This document shows positions 43,853 to 55,117 of a DNA stretch of 64,000 bases, one piece after another (the stretch's first letter is position 1; each line of letters begins with the position of its first letter). The notes under the pieces are model-generated. The model was not told the DNA's origin, did no database searches, and was given only the letters and a program-made list of their open reading frames with translations. This DNA comes from Chlamydoabsidia padenii (lineage: Eukaryota > Mucoromycota > Mucoromycetes > Mucorales > Cunninghamellaceae): the NCBI GenBank assembly GCA_025330725.1, contig JAIWND010000048.1, positions 89,589-153,588 of the forward strand, given 5' to 3'. Position numbers and translations under genes: made by a program.

Positions 43853-46800
43853 CTATTTTACTTTCAACTTCAAGAAAAGACGCTGTTGCTTAATTCTTTT
43901 CCTTGGTATTGTAATTTTGCATGAAGAAGAAGGAGGAGAAGAAGGAGGAGGAGGAGGAAAAGGAGAAGGAGAAGGAGAAGGAACGGCAAGAGCAATAGCA
44001 GCAGCAATAGTACCATCATCAGTAGTAGCAGGGACACGGTCAGGATTAGCAGTAGAGGAAGTGGTCGACACTTTCTTATACATCACCATCGCCGTGTTCT
44101 TCATTCGTCCATCCAATGACTCCATGTTGCATGTTTTTAATTTTTGTGAAAGGTTGTCTACCTTATACACCACGCTATCACCGTCAACATAGTATGACCA
44201 GAAATGAACACCAGTCTTGGATGCTGCACATATCCGTCCCATCAGCAAAAAATAGTCATCACCCAAGTGAAAAGAGTTGGGGTAATCAACTGATATATCT
44301 TCCAAAGGATCAGACAAGAAAAGGTAACTGGGTAAGTGATTACTTTCAAAATCTTTCAAAGTTGAATCCATAATCGATTTTTGAACATATTGGCCGAAGG
44401 AAGAATGAGTAGGATTAACACCAGCATTTAGAAGTACATACGGACCAAGGAAAGATTTTGTTGTCGTTAAACAAATGAAAGGCTGTAGTAAATGATCCTT
44501 AGTATACAATACACTGCCCCGGATGTTGTCAAGAAGTAAGTGAAGAACATCGCGACAATCACCCATCATACCTTGTGGAACTTTTCCATATTCCCATACA
44601 AAAGATCTGGCAACAGACAAGGCTTGGGCAAAGTTATTGTTTTTTGTGTGCTGTTTAAGTAGCCTAAAGAAGTCATTGATAACGTTATCTTTGCAGGTGT
44701 TGGTGCCAAATACGATGGATGGGAGGATGATCCGGTTAATGAGCTCCATAATGCAATCGATGAAGCATGAATTGCTTTGGTTCGGCAGTAACTTATCATC
44801 ATCATCATAATTTTTCGCAGAGGAGGAAGTGCTAACCAGAGACCATTTCGAAAAACTAAAGATGGTGTAAGGAACGAGGGATAAAGAAAGAGAAATGAAA
44901 AAAAATCATATTAGTATGGCAGTGAACGTCGGGTAATTTAATAAGACTTACTTTTCCTTAACTACTTCGCCTTCGATCACCTCTGGGGACTCATCATCGC
45001 TTACCATGATAATGGTTTTTTCTTCTAATAAATGATAGTTTATCAGTGTACATGCCTATTTTGTGAAATTGTCTGTCATTTTACCTGATTCATGCAAGTC
45101 ATCTGGCTTACCGTCGTTAAAGTACTTGGGTTTCTTGACTATTTTTCTTTTCTTTTCTGATTTTTTTTCCTGCTTTTCTTCTTTCATTTTTTCTTCATCT
45201 GCTTTTTTTCCTTTTTTGGTATTGACTTTATTTGGTGTTCTAGTCCCATAATACAGCGGATAGCCTTTGAAGTAGTGTTCGATGCCTTGTTTATCGTCTT
45301 CTATGATGTTAAGTAGAAACTATCAAGCAATACTTTTTATTCTCGTTATGTTTTCTCAAATTATTTTGAGTTTTTTTACCTCCACGTTGACCACAATACT
45401 TTGGCGTTTTTCCATGTTCTGGTATAAAAGATTATGAAAGCTTTCGATACCATTTGTCGTATTGGTAGGATGGTTCATGAGATTGCGAGTCATCTTCGAT
45501 ACAGAAGGAAAAATCATTGAACGAACATTCTTGGCCATCCAGAAAGAAAGCCAATTTTTTGTTTTTGGATATTCTTTGGATATTTTTTTTTAATGTCTTT
45601 AAGAGCTTGTTTTGTTGGTGCCTTGGTGAGCTTGTATATCAATTTTTTTAACTCCTGTTGCCGCTTTTTCACTAGCTTTCTTTTCTCGTCCTTGTTGATT
45701 ACTTCTCCTGGCAATGGAAGGACTATATCCGAGCGTTGGACCAATTTACTGACAGAACCTTGGAAGGACTATATCCGAGCGTTGGACCAATTTGCTGACA
45801 GAACCTTGGAAGTGACCATAACAGCCTTTCAAAAACTTCAAGGCGTTTCGGGACTTGTCTTTTGTTTTTGCAATATACGCTTCGCGGAACCCTTTTAATT
45901 GTGCGGCCGAAAAATCCATCACCATGCCCAAAAAGCTTTTATCATTAAAGTTGATGTTATAGGCGTCAAAAAAATCAACAAAATAACGCTTGAATGTTGC
46001 CGTATCACAGTTGCGGATGACAGCAGCATACAGAAGAGCATGACGACCCAATTGCCTGCAATATATAACGGAAGAGCAAAAATAGTAGTCCTGGAAAACC
46101 TTGAAAGTTACATCCGTGAGAACAGGATATCCTTTAAAATCCACCACTGAATCCAAAGAGTTTGATTTGATTGAAATAATAAAATTTTGAACATGAATAT
46201 CGCATAATCTAAACATGTTTTCATTTTCCATCTGGAGAGCCAAAATATCTTCAATTGAAGTAGTCAGTGAGCGGCGAAGACCATGTGCTTTTGCAATCTT
46301 GTTTCGTTCGTATCGTGTTCTGTCAATGTTTTGCAAAGTGGGGTGAATCAATCGAACGGGTTTGATCGCTCCAGGTCCAGCAGGGGTGCCCTGTACAAGC
46401 TTTTTCGCTGTTGTTGATGGGTGTAACAGTACCAGATTTTCTAACTCTTCTGCACATTCTGGAGGTAAATGAATCGCACGATAGGTTGCATGTGTGTGTT
46501 CGGGAGCTTCTTCCAAATTGGTTGAAAACATGCGGCATGTATCATTTTTGAATAAAAAGTTTATTTTCACACCGCATGAGATATGAATTAACTCTTTATG
46601 ACAACCGTTACAGCCTGTTATTTTACATTGTTTTTCCAATGAATTTTTTGTCGTAAGAGGTCTTTGATTCAAAAGGTGAAGGTCACACTTTTCGTTCATG
46701 CAACGAACTGAGCCAAGGCAGGACTTCGACACATTTTTTTTTTGACCACCAGATCTAAGGTAACCGCTGTTTTGGCGCTTCATGGCCCAGCCAATGTTGA

Positions 46801-46900
46801 TAATTTTAGGGTTAATGCGGCCACCATCAAACGGAGCAGATATTGTGACATCAGCGTCAGCAGGAGGAAATTGAGGAAAGCTGGTAGGTAATGCAGACAT
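43853..46900 (-). pseudogene. MULE-2: second MULE-type transposase fused to a cysteine-peptidase-like domain
   Basis: From ATG 46900 an N-terminal zinc-binding region (CMNEKCDLH, CKITGCNGC) precedes a core with DVTFKVFQDYYF (first Asp), LGMVMDFSAAQLKGF (second Asp) and LKFLKGCYGHFQGSV. Next come TNTTNGIESFHNLLYQNMEK, a Lys-rich linker, and from about 44770 the same peptidase box as MULE-1 (NQSNSCFIDCIMELINRIIL) with the His region TGVHFWSYYVDGDSVVYKVD, a Pro/Ser tail and a basic end (RKRIKQQRLFLKLKVK). Exons after the core end/start near 45382/45319, 45085/45026 and 44952/44853. A 46-bp tandem duplication at 45716-45807 breaks the frame. Terminal repeats were not found. Confidence 0.75.
45716..45807. 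repeat. 46-bp tandem duplication that breaks MULE-2
   Basis: GGAAGGACTATATCCGAGCG... occurs twice back to back (45716-45761 and 45762-45807) with one difference (TTACTG versus TTGCTG). 46 is not a multiple of three, so the frame shifts. Confidence 0.92.
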
Positions 46901-47214
46901 TCCAATTGTGTTTTAAAGTAAAAGCAAAGGAAAGTTTTTTTTTCTTTTCTTTAAATGATAGGGTTGTTGTATTCCCAGTTTTTCCCAAGAGACTCTACAC
47001 CGCTCTCCCAGATCCACGATTAGATTTGATTCACATCTAGCTTTTTTTTTTAAAAAAAAAATATGATAACAATAATAAAGGAACTTTTTATTAATCAATT
47101 GCCTGAATTACTAGGTCTTTGTGGTTGTGGCTGTGTTTGTGTTTGTGGTATTGGGAAAGAGGTGGAGATTGGTTGAGTAGGAGGGGGAGCGGGAAAGTTG
47201 TATTGGTGAGGGGG
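46901..47214. other. Gap between MULE-2 and the MULE-3 region
   Basis: Poly(T)/poly(A) stretch near 47042-47060. No gene or clear repeat. Confidence 0.3.
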
Positions 47215-48354
47215 TTAGTAGACGGCGGGGGCAGGCATGCGCTGCATTTGCTGCATCATCATGCTCATCATCATGTTCTGGGATTCCATCGTCTTTTGAA
47301 AAAGTTCAACCGTTTGACGGTGGTATTCTTGGTTTCGACGATCAGCCTCTTGGTTCCGACGAACAATATCCTCCAAAAAGGTGGCTGTCTTTAGGGCATG
47401 GTCGTTACCAGTCCTCATGATGGCAACCAGCTCATCGTGGTTTCTTTGCCGGTCGGCCGCTTCAGCATGGTGTGCCTCTTCATTTTGGCGCGCCAAATCA
47501 CCAATACGCTGGTTGAGACGTGCAGTGGCAGCCCATGGGTTTGACATCGCATATGAGATACGACGAGCTTGGCGGCGATCATTGCCATTTTCTTCTTGTT
47601 CTTCTTCTCTTGCTTCTTCTTCTTCTGCTTCTTCATCTTCATCTTCTCCTGATCCTTCTACTTCTACTTCTTCTTGGGTTTGAGGGCGAGGGGACCTGGG
47701 GCGTCGGCGACTATGAGGGGGGTGAAGATACGGGAACAGATCACCATTCAATGGTCGACAGTAGGTGGAAGCAGCAACGATGTTTTGCTCCAACTGATGC
47801 AGTCTTGCAAGACGTTCAGTCTCGGCCCGGCGCTGCTCGTTCGTGGCTTCCCTATGTGCCCTTTCCTATGATATAAATAAATCATTAGTCTGTGCTATCA
47901 TACATAGTTCATATAAACATACAGATTGCCAGCATTGGTAGATCATGGCATCCAGCGGAGATCGGTCGACGTGGACCCCTGACAACCGGTCGTTAGGGCC
48001 TTGCTGAAATTGTGGGGCCTTCGAGTCGATTAACGACCTCACCTTCCTTTTGACTGCATCCACAGCCAGAGGTGGCAGGTTCCCTGACCGGATTGAATTG
48101 ACATGAACGATGACCCGTTCCCAAGCCAAAGTTTTTTGGCCATGTGCCACAGCAGATGGCCTGTTCTCCAGGTAAGCGGTTATGAGCCCGAGCTCCCGAT
48201 CGTCTGTCCATCCTCCTCTGCGCCTAGCAGCACCGGATTCAGGCACCACAGCAACCGAGGTTGGCATGGCAACGGGAGAAGATACAGGGATATCTTGTTG
48301 TTGCTCGCGGGAGAAGTTTTCGTTTTCGTTGATAAAAGTAATGTTGTTGGGCAT
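47215..48354 (-). CDS. Intact transposon-associated protein with Myb/SANT-like N-terminus and coiled-coil C-terminus
   Basis: Two exons (48354-47923, 47865-47215) give 360 residues. GGWTDDRELGLITAYLENRP followed by AWERVIVHVNSIRS and AVKRKVRSLIDSK resembles a three-helix Myb/SANT DNA-binding domain. After a Glu-rich run (EDEDEEAEEEEAREEEQEEN) comes a long helical region rich in Arg/Gln (DLARQNEEAHHAEAADRQRN) ending in a Met-rich MMMSMMMQQMQRM. The frame is clean. It lies downstream of, and on the same strand as, the MULE-3 transposase and is probably the second gene of that element or of a neighbour. No host function is suggested. Confidence 0.7.
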
Positions 48355-48466
48355 TTGGATTTTAAGATGGGAAGAGAAAAAGAACAAAAAAAAACAAGGT
48401 GGGGTCCCGTTAGAGAAACTTCATTACAAAAATTCAGTATCCGATCCATCCCAAAAGGAGTACCGT

Positions 48467-48496
48467 TAAATGCCCGTTAAAAATCTTGAGTCACAT
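48467..48496 (-). repeat. Left member of a 30-bp inverted repeat flanking the MULE-3 transposase
   Basis: Its reverse complement (ATGTGACTCAA..TTTTTAA.GGGCATTTA) matches 51429-51458 at 27 of 30 bases. Both copies lie outside the transposase gene and are probably part of its terminal inverted repeats; exact ends were not resolved. Confidence 0.6.
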
Positions 48497-48759
48497 ATTA
48501 CCCAAGCCCCTCAGGTACAAAAACTTCCAAGTCATTTTGATATACCCCACTCACCAAATAAAGTCCCCATGAAAAAAAAAAAAAAAAGATCAAGTTGATT
48601 TTGGCAAATAAGTGAAGACACAACCATTCTTTAATATAATGTAAATATAATCTATTCTATAAATTTAAACTATTCTATAACATAAACCCAACCCAGGGAA
48701 AGGAAAGCGTATAACACCAAACTATAAATAAAGAGAGATGTAAATTTGCATAATGATAC

Positions 48760-51342
48760 CTACCTTTGTTTGGATGGTCCTGCTTTAGGGTCATTCAATC
48801 TTTCCATCTTGGTGAGAAAGTGTATCATTTGGTCGAGGCCAAATTCAAGATCACCATTTGAAGTCGCATCATAAAGTTTGTCGATTTGAAGGTTGATCAG
48901 TCGTTGGTACTTTTTGATGTTTTCTTTGTTGTCAATCAGAAGAGATTCTCTGAAGGCTGGTGAGACTGTATCATTGCCAGGAGTAGTGTCGGTATTGGTA
49001 GAGCTGGTGGTAATGGAGAAGTCAGTGTTGTTCGTGGTGATAGAGCGTTCGTCCGAGGTGAGGGTGGGGAGAGTGCGGCGCCAGTATGATACTTTCATGA
49101 CACGGGCGACGAGAAACATGTGTTTGCATATTCCGTTGATGTAGGGACAGGAGCAATCGACAGTAGCACCGTCTTCCACAGACACACGATAAAAAATGTG
49201 CAACTTGGTAAATGATGCGCAAGACACCGTCTAGAAAAGAAAAAGAAAAAGGGTTAACCAATAAAGCTGTGTTCCATTAATGCATTTTTCATACCTTTTC
49301 GTCGATTGACGCGACCATTTCCTTTGCCATTTCTTCGTTCATGCCATTGATATCCCTCTTTGTCTTCATTTCAAAGGGCCTGAGAGTAGCAGACGCAGTG
49401 CCGTATCCAACCATGAGACAGTCCCGTCGGTAATCAGGTACCATCTGTGCTGTAAGAATAAACAGAATGCGATCCACCCGAAGATTCCTCGATTTTCCTA
49501 AATACTTACCCTTTAACTTGCTGTGATAAGATTCCACAAAGTTATTTGTTTCGAATGAGGCATCCTATAACATATATAATCAAAGTGGTGAGTATAATGG
49601 TGATTTATTCATTCTAATTCTTACCATTCTGTAAGCTTTCACCCACAGATGTTTCTTAGGAATCCATTGCTTGGTGAAGTAAGTGATAAAGGCTTGCTGT
49701 TCCGAAAAAGTCCTTTGGAAGTCAACCCAGTGTTCATCGAAGTCTTCCACAGTAGGAGAGTACATCATTTGGTCAAGTATTGCATAGGCAGATAGTTGAA
49801 GAGCTTGGGTGGCGGCAGTCGCACCAGGCACACGTATCTATTAATGAAGAACATTTTTTAATTACCGGAAATAGGCATTATTTTTAATATATAAGAATAT
49901 TACAAAAGAAATAATTTCAATACCAATACACATTTTTTTATTTCTAATAAATATATTAATTATTTTTTGATATTTTTATTGTATGTAAATGAAAAACATT
50001 CTTCAATACAGATTGTTGAGTAGACCATTCTGTTTCTGTTTGCACTTACCAATTTCTTGAGATTCACATCCCACGCACGCTTGATGTGCCAGTGGCAAAG
50101 AAGGACAGCACACCGGTCACCAAACACATTCTTTATGACCGCCATTTCAGCCGAGCTACAATCAATCATAATTCGTTTGACATTGAGATTATTGTTCATT
50201 TTGATCCAATTGAGCCATTCCGTTATAACCGAAGTCAATTCAGCGTTGGTGACAAAGAAGCATACAGGCACACCACGTCTTGTAGTCGGATGGACAACTA
50301 CTACCGTAAAAAGATAACAATCAGTACCATATATAAAAGACTTACATGTTTTATGGGTCGAGTCCAACGACCATTCTTCAGCGGATTCCAGCAACTAAGA
50401 TTTGGACGATTAGATTTAAAATAAAATAAAAACGTTATTAGATGACAAATGGCAAATTAGCTATATATTACATTCTTCTGCCATGGAGAGTACCAAGACA
50501 CCAAAAACGGAGCAGAATCACCAGGATGTTGTTTTAGAAGTGTTGTATATCCCTTGTCACCGGCCAAGTGTTCCAACCAAAGACGTACGCTTTCTTTGTC
50601 AATAGTGTACTTTCTTGATTCCTTGTTGAGCTTCGCTTGGACCAAGTTCTGCACAGCGCGATAGTTTATCTTCAATGCCTTTGGGAATTTATTTCGTTCC
50701 TCCATTTCATAATCCTTTAGTATATCGTAACGAGTTAAAGTCGAGACAAGTTAGTATTTCGATACAACAATATCCAAACAGTTGATTCCTTATTACCAAA
50801 AGATCCAATTCATCGTCATTGTACCGGAGAAGAGCACTGATAGCAGGCCAATCCATGTGTTGATTCACCTTTTCTTCAAGCCAAGCGAGAGCCTCCTTGT
50901 CCAACTCTTCAGTGGCAACCTCACTTAAATCCGTTGGGTCATGGTTAACATGAGCCCAAGTATACACCACCGCAATTTTGCCATTATTAAGAATCTTCTT
51001 CAATAGTCGAGAAGTACACTGGACCTTGATAGATGCTTTGTAAGAATGACGAGGACGTTTGACAGATCCTTCACCAGCATTATTCTTCTTGGCCACCGGC
51101 TTTCCAGCATGATCACAGGCATATACAATCGTGCGAGAGACACCAGTGGGTGAGGTGGTACGGGCCGTCGTTGAGTACTGTCTGTCGAAGAGAAACCTTC
51201 CATGCTGCCCCACTTCGTTTTTCATCCAATAATCGAATTCGGCTTCATTATCAAATCCCCTGGTGTATTTGGCGTTAGGATAACTTGGAACGAAGCGTTC
51301 AATGCAGTCGTACTTGATGGTTTGTTGATTGTTAGCAGACAT
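48760..51342 (-). CDS. MULE-3 transposase, apparently intact
   Basis: Six exons (51342-50797, 50714-50472, 50394-50050, 49837-49625, 49564-49295, 49230-48760) join in phase to give 695 residues without stops. The N-terminus (FDNEAEFDYWMKNEVGQHG) resembles FAR1-type DNA-binding regions. The core has EEWSLDSTHKTCKSFIYGTD (first Asp) and VKRIMIDCSSAEMAVIKNVF (second Asp), followed by CAVLLCHWHIKRAWD. A further region includes ASFETNNFVESYHSKLKGKY, and a SWIM zinc finger is near the end (CSCPYINGICKHMFLVARV). This is the order of a MULE/FAR1 transposase. Unlike MULE-1 and MULE-2 it has no peptidase domain. The 211-bp intron between exons 3 and 4 is the longest here. The last exon could instead splice at AAAG|GTAGGT. 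Confidence 0.85.
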
Positions 51343-51428
51343 GGCGTGTTGACCTAAAAAAAGATTAGTGAAGAAAAAGAAACAAAAAAAAAAGGAGATC
51401 AAAAACAAAAGGGTCCAAAATTTTTACC

Positions 51429-51458
51429 ATGTGACTCAACTTTTTTAAAGGGCATTTA
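51429..51458 (+). repeat. Right member of the MULE-3 30-bp inverted repeat
   Basis: Pairs with 48467-48496. A perfect 22-bp palindrome (GCGGATTTTGA and its complement, 51482-51503) follows 23 bp farther out. Confidence 0.6.
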
Positions 51459-51798
51459 GTTAATTCGTCCCAAAAGAGTTCGCGGATTTTGATCAAAATC
51501 CGCTTGTCAGTCCAATTTTCATGGTTTTTGGACATCCTTTTTTGGGTGATTAATTCAAAGTCCATTTAATTGAGCGCCGCGGTAACACGAAATAAGCTGA
51601 CTATTCCCTTCCTTTCGCGGCCTTTGAAACTCATTTTGCACCCTTTGCCCCCTAATTTTGCACTGATTGACACTTACTTTGCACCCATTGAGATGGGCAA
51701 TCATAAGGTTTTTTACAATAAAATTGCACCTTTTGAAAAGTGCACAGAGCATTGTAGAATTCATCTTTATAGGGGAAAGAAGTTAATAAGTTGCTAAT

Positions 51799-52228
51799 TG
51801 TCATGAACCGATTCTAATAATAGAATATCAAACTCCGCTCAGGAACCAGATCCATGTACTTCGCCACTTACTCAGCTGACACCACACCTGACTCGTTTAC
51901 TTCGCCACCTACTCAGCTGTTACCCACCTGATACTCAGCCGACACCCACCTGACTACTCAGCAATTACTGCGGCAATCTGTAGAAATAGTATAAATACCC
52001 CCCCTTCTCCATCACTTCCCCAATTCCAATTATCAGTTATCTTCGTCATCATCTTAAATCTTTCTTTAAATCAATCCCTCCTTCCATTATCCAAAACCCC
52101 TTATATTAATAAAAGTCCAATTTTATTACATATAACTCCAATCTATCTATTCTATTCTATCTGGCTACGGTATATCCTATTCAACCAATCCAATCAAGTT
52201 CAATCAACCCCCTCAACAATCCGTGACA
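51799..52228 (+). mobile_element. Solo LTR, 430 bp, 5-bp duplication CTAAT
   Basis: Begins TGTCATGAACC and ends CCGTGACA, flanked by CTAAT at 51794-51798 and 52229-52233. TATA-like AGTATAAATACCCC near 51989 and pyrimidine-rich leader suggest plus orientation. It resembles the other two solo LTRs in layout but not in detail, so it is a different family. Inserted just inside the left repeat of the 5.5-kb transposon. Confidence 0.9.
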
Positions 52229-52329
52229 CTAATGATTTACAAAAAAAAAGCACTTGATTTTGGATTTTATATATTTTATTGACCTCTTTTTCATAACATA
52301 TTTCAAACTACGAGGTACTTTTGACAAAT

Positions 52330-53965
52330 TTACAACATTTTTTCCTTATTCAAACACCTATCAAAGAATGATATTGAGTGCCTGATCCAACCTTCACAAT
52401 CGGAAATAGTGACCAGTTTGGCAGCATCCTTGATTCTCGGTACCAATGCGTCTTTGTCGGTAATTTCCCCCCTCCGCACATTCATCTTAATCTTCGACCA
52501 CATTTCTTCTATAGGATTAAGGAATGGCGAGTACGTCGGGAGGTACATGCAATTGTACCCGCGAGATTCAATTAGATGCTTGACTTCACCACTTTTATAG
52601 ATGGGTGCGTTATCCATCACAAGGTAGCGCCCTTTCAACCAATTCCTGTCGAGTTCATCCAATGTAGCCTCCAAAAACTGCAAATAGTGACTTGTCCGGG
52701 TACCCACACGACCATTCACCACACCAGATTCGGAGACGTCCAGCTTTCTCTTTTTCTTGGAAGCAACAGCGGTTGGCTTGCGCACCGTCAAATTGATTAT
52801 GCCTTGCTCACACATGGCGCCAATGATGGTAATCGAGACACCACGTTGAGTGGCAACTACCATTTTTGCAGGGGATCCTTTTTTTGAACGACCAAATGTC
52901 CTTGAAATATGTAAGTTAAAACCGGCTTCATCAATAAACACACAATTATTCATGTAGTCAAAGTCTGCTATCGTTTTCCACCAAGTGATTTTTTCTTTGC
53001 GGCTTTCCAAAACAAAGTCGCTGTTCCGAGCGGCAGGTAGCTTTTCCAGTTTCTTCATGGTAAGGTTACAATGCTTCTTGATATGCTTTGAGATTGCTGA
53101 GATACCAATTTCCAGACCAGGAAACGATTCCATAACCGCCTTTCTTGCTTCATTCAAAGTTGCATTCGATTTTTTTTCGAAAAAATCCAGAAAAAATAAG
53201 GTATGAACTTGGAATAACTTTTGGTTGCCATATTTTCTTTCCTTAGGTGCTTTGAGCTCAGGCATCTCGGTATCCGCTTCTTCGTCAATTTCCATACACT
53301 CGGCCAATCTTCTTTCTTCAATTATTATTCGAGCCTTCCGAACATAATCTTGACCAGTTCGGACCGCAATACCCACTTCTCTAGCGGCCTCAGAAGCAAA
53401 TTTGTGTTCCTGGAAAACCAAACGGAAAAGGTCATTGACCTATCGACGTAAAAAAAAAGTGTTAGTTTCTCAGGTAAATCCTAAGCGAAATGTAAACACT
53501 GACCTGAGTTTCGGTGTACTTTCTGTATTGGCGCTTAACCATTTGCTTGGCATCAGGAATCAGTTCAACAGGCAAGTTGTCGGTGGACTTTTTTGGGCCC
53601 TTTGATCTAGTAGCTTTTGAAGGAGCAGTACCAGCATTGAAATTGGTGGACTCAGGCTTAAAGTCAGACAGGCAAAGTAATTGTTGGACATCATTGTGCT
53701 GACTATCTTTGTTCGATTCCCTCCATTCTGTAGCCACGGCATTCACCAAGTCGTTTTGGAGTTGGCCACGTTGAGAGACAACATCCAGGCATTCGTCTTG
53801 TAAACCGGGGAAAACTTCTTGTAAATGATCATTGTCCATAGCTACGAGTTCATCCATAACAAATTGATAAGATGTACCAGGATTTAAACTAGGGGTGTGG
53901 AGAGCAGGATTGGATTCGCTGAGCTTGCAATGCTTATCGATAGCAATTTTGAAAGAGTCTGACAT
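52330..53965 (-). CDS. DD34E transposase of the 5.5-kb transposon, intact
   Basis: Two exons (53965-53504, 53439-52330) give 523 residues. An N-terminal acidic region is followed by an HTH (HKFASEAAREVGIAVRTGQD) and a second helix-rich part (EIGISAISKHIKKHCNLTMK). The catalytic core has NNCVFIDEAGFNLHISRTFG, GRYLVMDNAPIYKSGEVK and LPTYSPFLNPIEEMWSKIK, with 34 residues between the second Asp and the Glu. This places it in the IS630-Tc1-mariner group. The element's size, spliced transposase and accessory genes are unusual for that group. It is similar to the frameshifted copy at 34212-35496. No damage seen. Confidence 0.9.
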
Positions 53966-54029
53966 ATTAGAGAAAAGATAAAGAGAAGAAAAGCTTCGTT
54001 TATTGTGAAAAACTTCATTTTATAGACAG

Positions 54030-54440
54030 TGATACTGAACATAGTGAACAGAGTGAACGCAAGACTATTGTAAAAAAGGATGATAAACAGAATGAACAGA
54101 ATGAACAGAGTGAACATAAGGGTACGATAGTGTGATGAACATATTGAACAGAATGAACAAGGGGAACAGCGGGTATGATAGTGTGATGAACATAATGAAC
54201 AGAATGAACAAGGGGTATGATAGTGTGATGAACATAATGAACAGAATGATTTAAGTGTGGTGAACATAATGAACATAATGAACTGAGTGTGATGAACATA
54301 ATGAACAGAATGAACAGAATGAACTGAGTGTGGTGAACATATTGAGTATATGAACACAAGGAGGATACATATAATGAACAAGGGATTTGATAGCGTGATG
54401 AACAGAATGAACTGAGTGAACATAGGGAGTAGATAAACCT
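54030..54440 (-). repeat. 9-bp-based minisatellite (GAACAGAAT / GAACATAAT)
   Basis: Dozens of imperfect copies of GAACATAAT, GAACAGAAT and GAGTGTGGT/GATAGTGTG units. On the minus strand it reads as repeated VHSVHYVHHT in open frames, which are by-products of the repeat and not a gene. It lies between the divergent transposase and HTH genes. Confidence 0.88.
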
Positions 54441-54638
54441 TGTAATTTTATGTAAGAGTTGGGATGGGGTTTCTTTATAAATACAGGCAATACTGCACTG
54501 ATTTTGCCTTTTTTTTAAATTTACGTATTTTATTTTACATGTATCTATTCTTCAACAAAACCAACCCTAATCCCTATATTTCTGAGCGGGAACTGTTTTC
54601 CGTTGATTATACTGTCATCAACGATTTTTCATTGATCG

Positions 54639-55004
54639 ATGCTCAATCGCCCAGACAAAGTGATCAACCAAGAACGGTTGGCGGCGAAGTTACACAAAAA
54701 AACCCCGACACGCAAGAAACCATTCAAAAGGCGAAACAACTACACGGATATTGATGACAGCATGATTAGCTACTTCTTTTTCGAAGTAGGACTAAGCGTC
54801 AGGGAAATCAACAAGGTGACAGATATGTGCCTTGGTTCCATCTCTCGTCGGGTGAAAAAAGACAAGCTGAAGTATCCTAATAGAAGAAGAAATACGGATA
54901 TTACTGCCGAATGGTTGGACGAACTCAGAATGGCTTGGTTGAAGGACCGAAGTCATCGCGAAATTTTAGAAGCAGTGAAAGATCTCACCATAAGAAATGA
55001 GTGA
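54639..55004 (+). CDS. Small basic HTH protein inside the 5.5-kb transposon
   Basis: 121 residues, basic at the start (KKTPTRKKPFKRRNNY). A helix-turn-helix-like segment (VGLSVREINKVTDMCLGSIS, then RRVKKDKLKYPNRRRN) is followed by an amphipathic tail. Resembles DNA-binding domains of recombinases or transposases. It is transcribed away from the transposase across the minisatellite. Whether it is a separate accessory protein or an exon of a larger gene is unclear. Confidence 0.5.
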   Translation: MLNRPDKVINQERLAAKLHKKTPTRKKPFKRRNNYTDIDDSMISYFFFEVGLSVREINKVTDMCLGSISRRVKKDKLKYPNRRRNTDITAEWLDELRMAWLKDRSHREILEAVKDLTIRNE

Positions 55005-55117
55005 AAAATATCTTCTCCTTTTCTTTTTTCTTTTCTTCTTTGATTGTTTAATTAATAAAAGCTCCGCATTCCTATCACAACGACATCTCACATCTTTCTA
55101 TCTCTTCACACCAATCA

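Noticed and set aside
54015..54490. Three overlapping minus-strand open frames of 79-179 codons
   Set aside because: All are translations of the 9-bp minisatellite (VHSVHYVHHT) in different frames.
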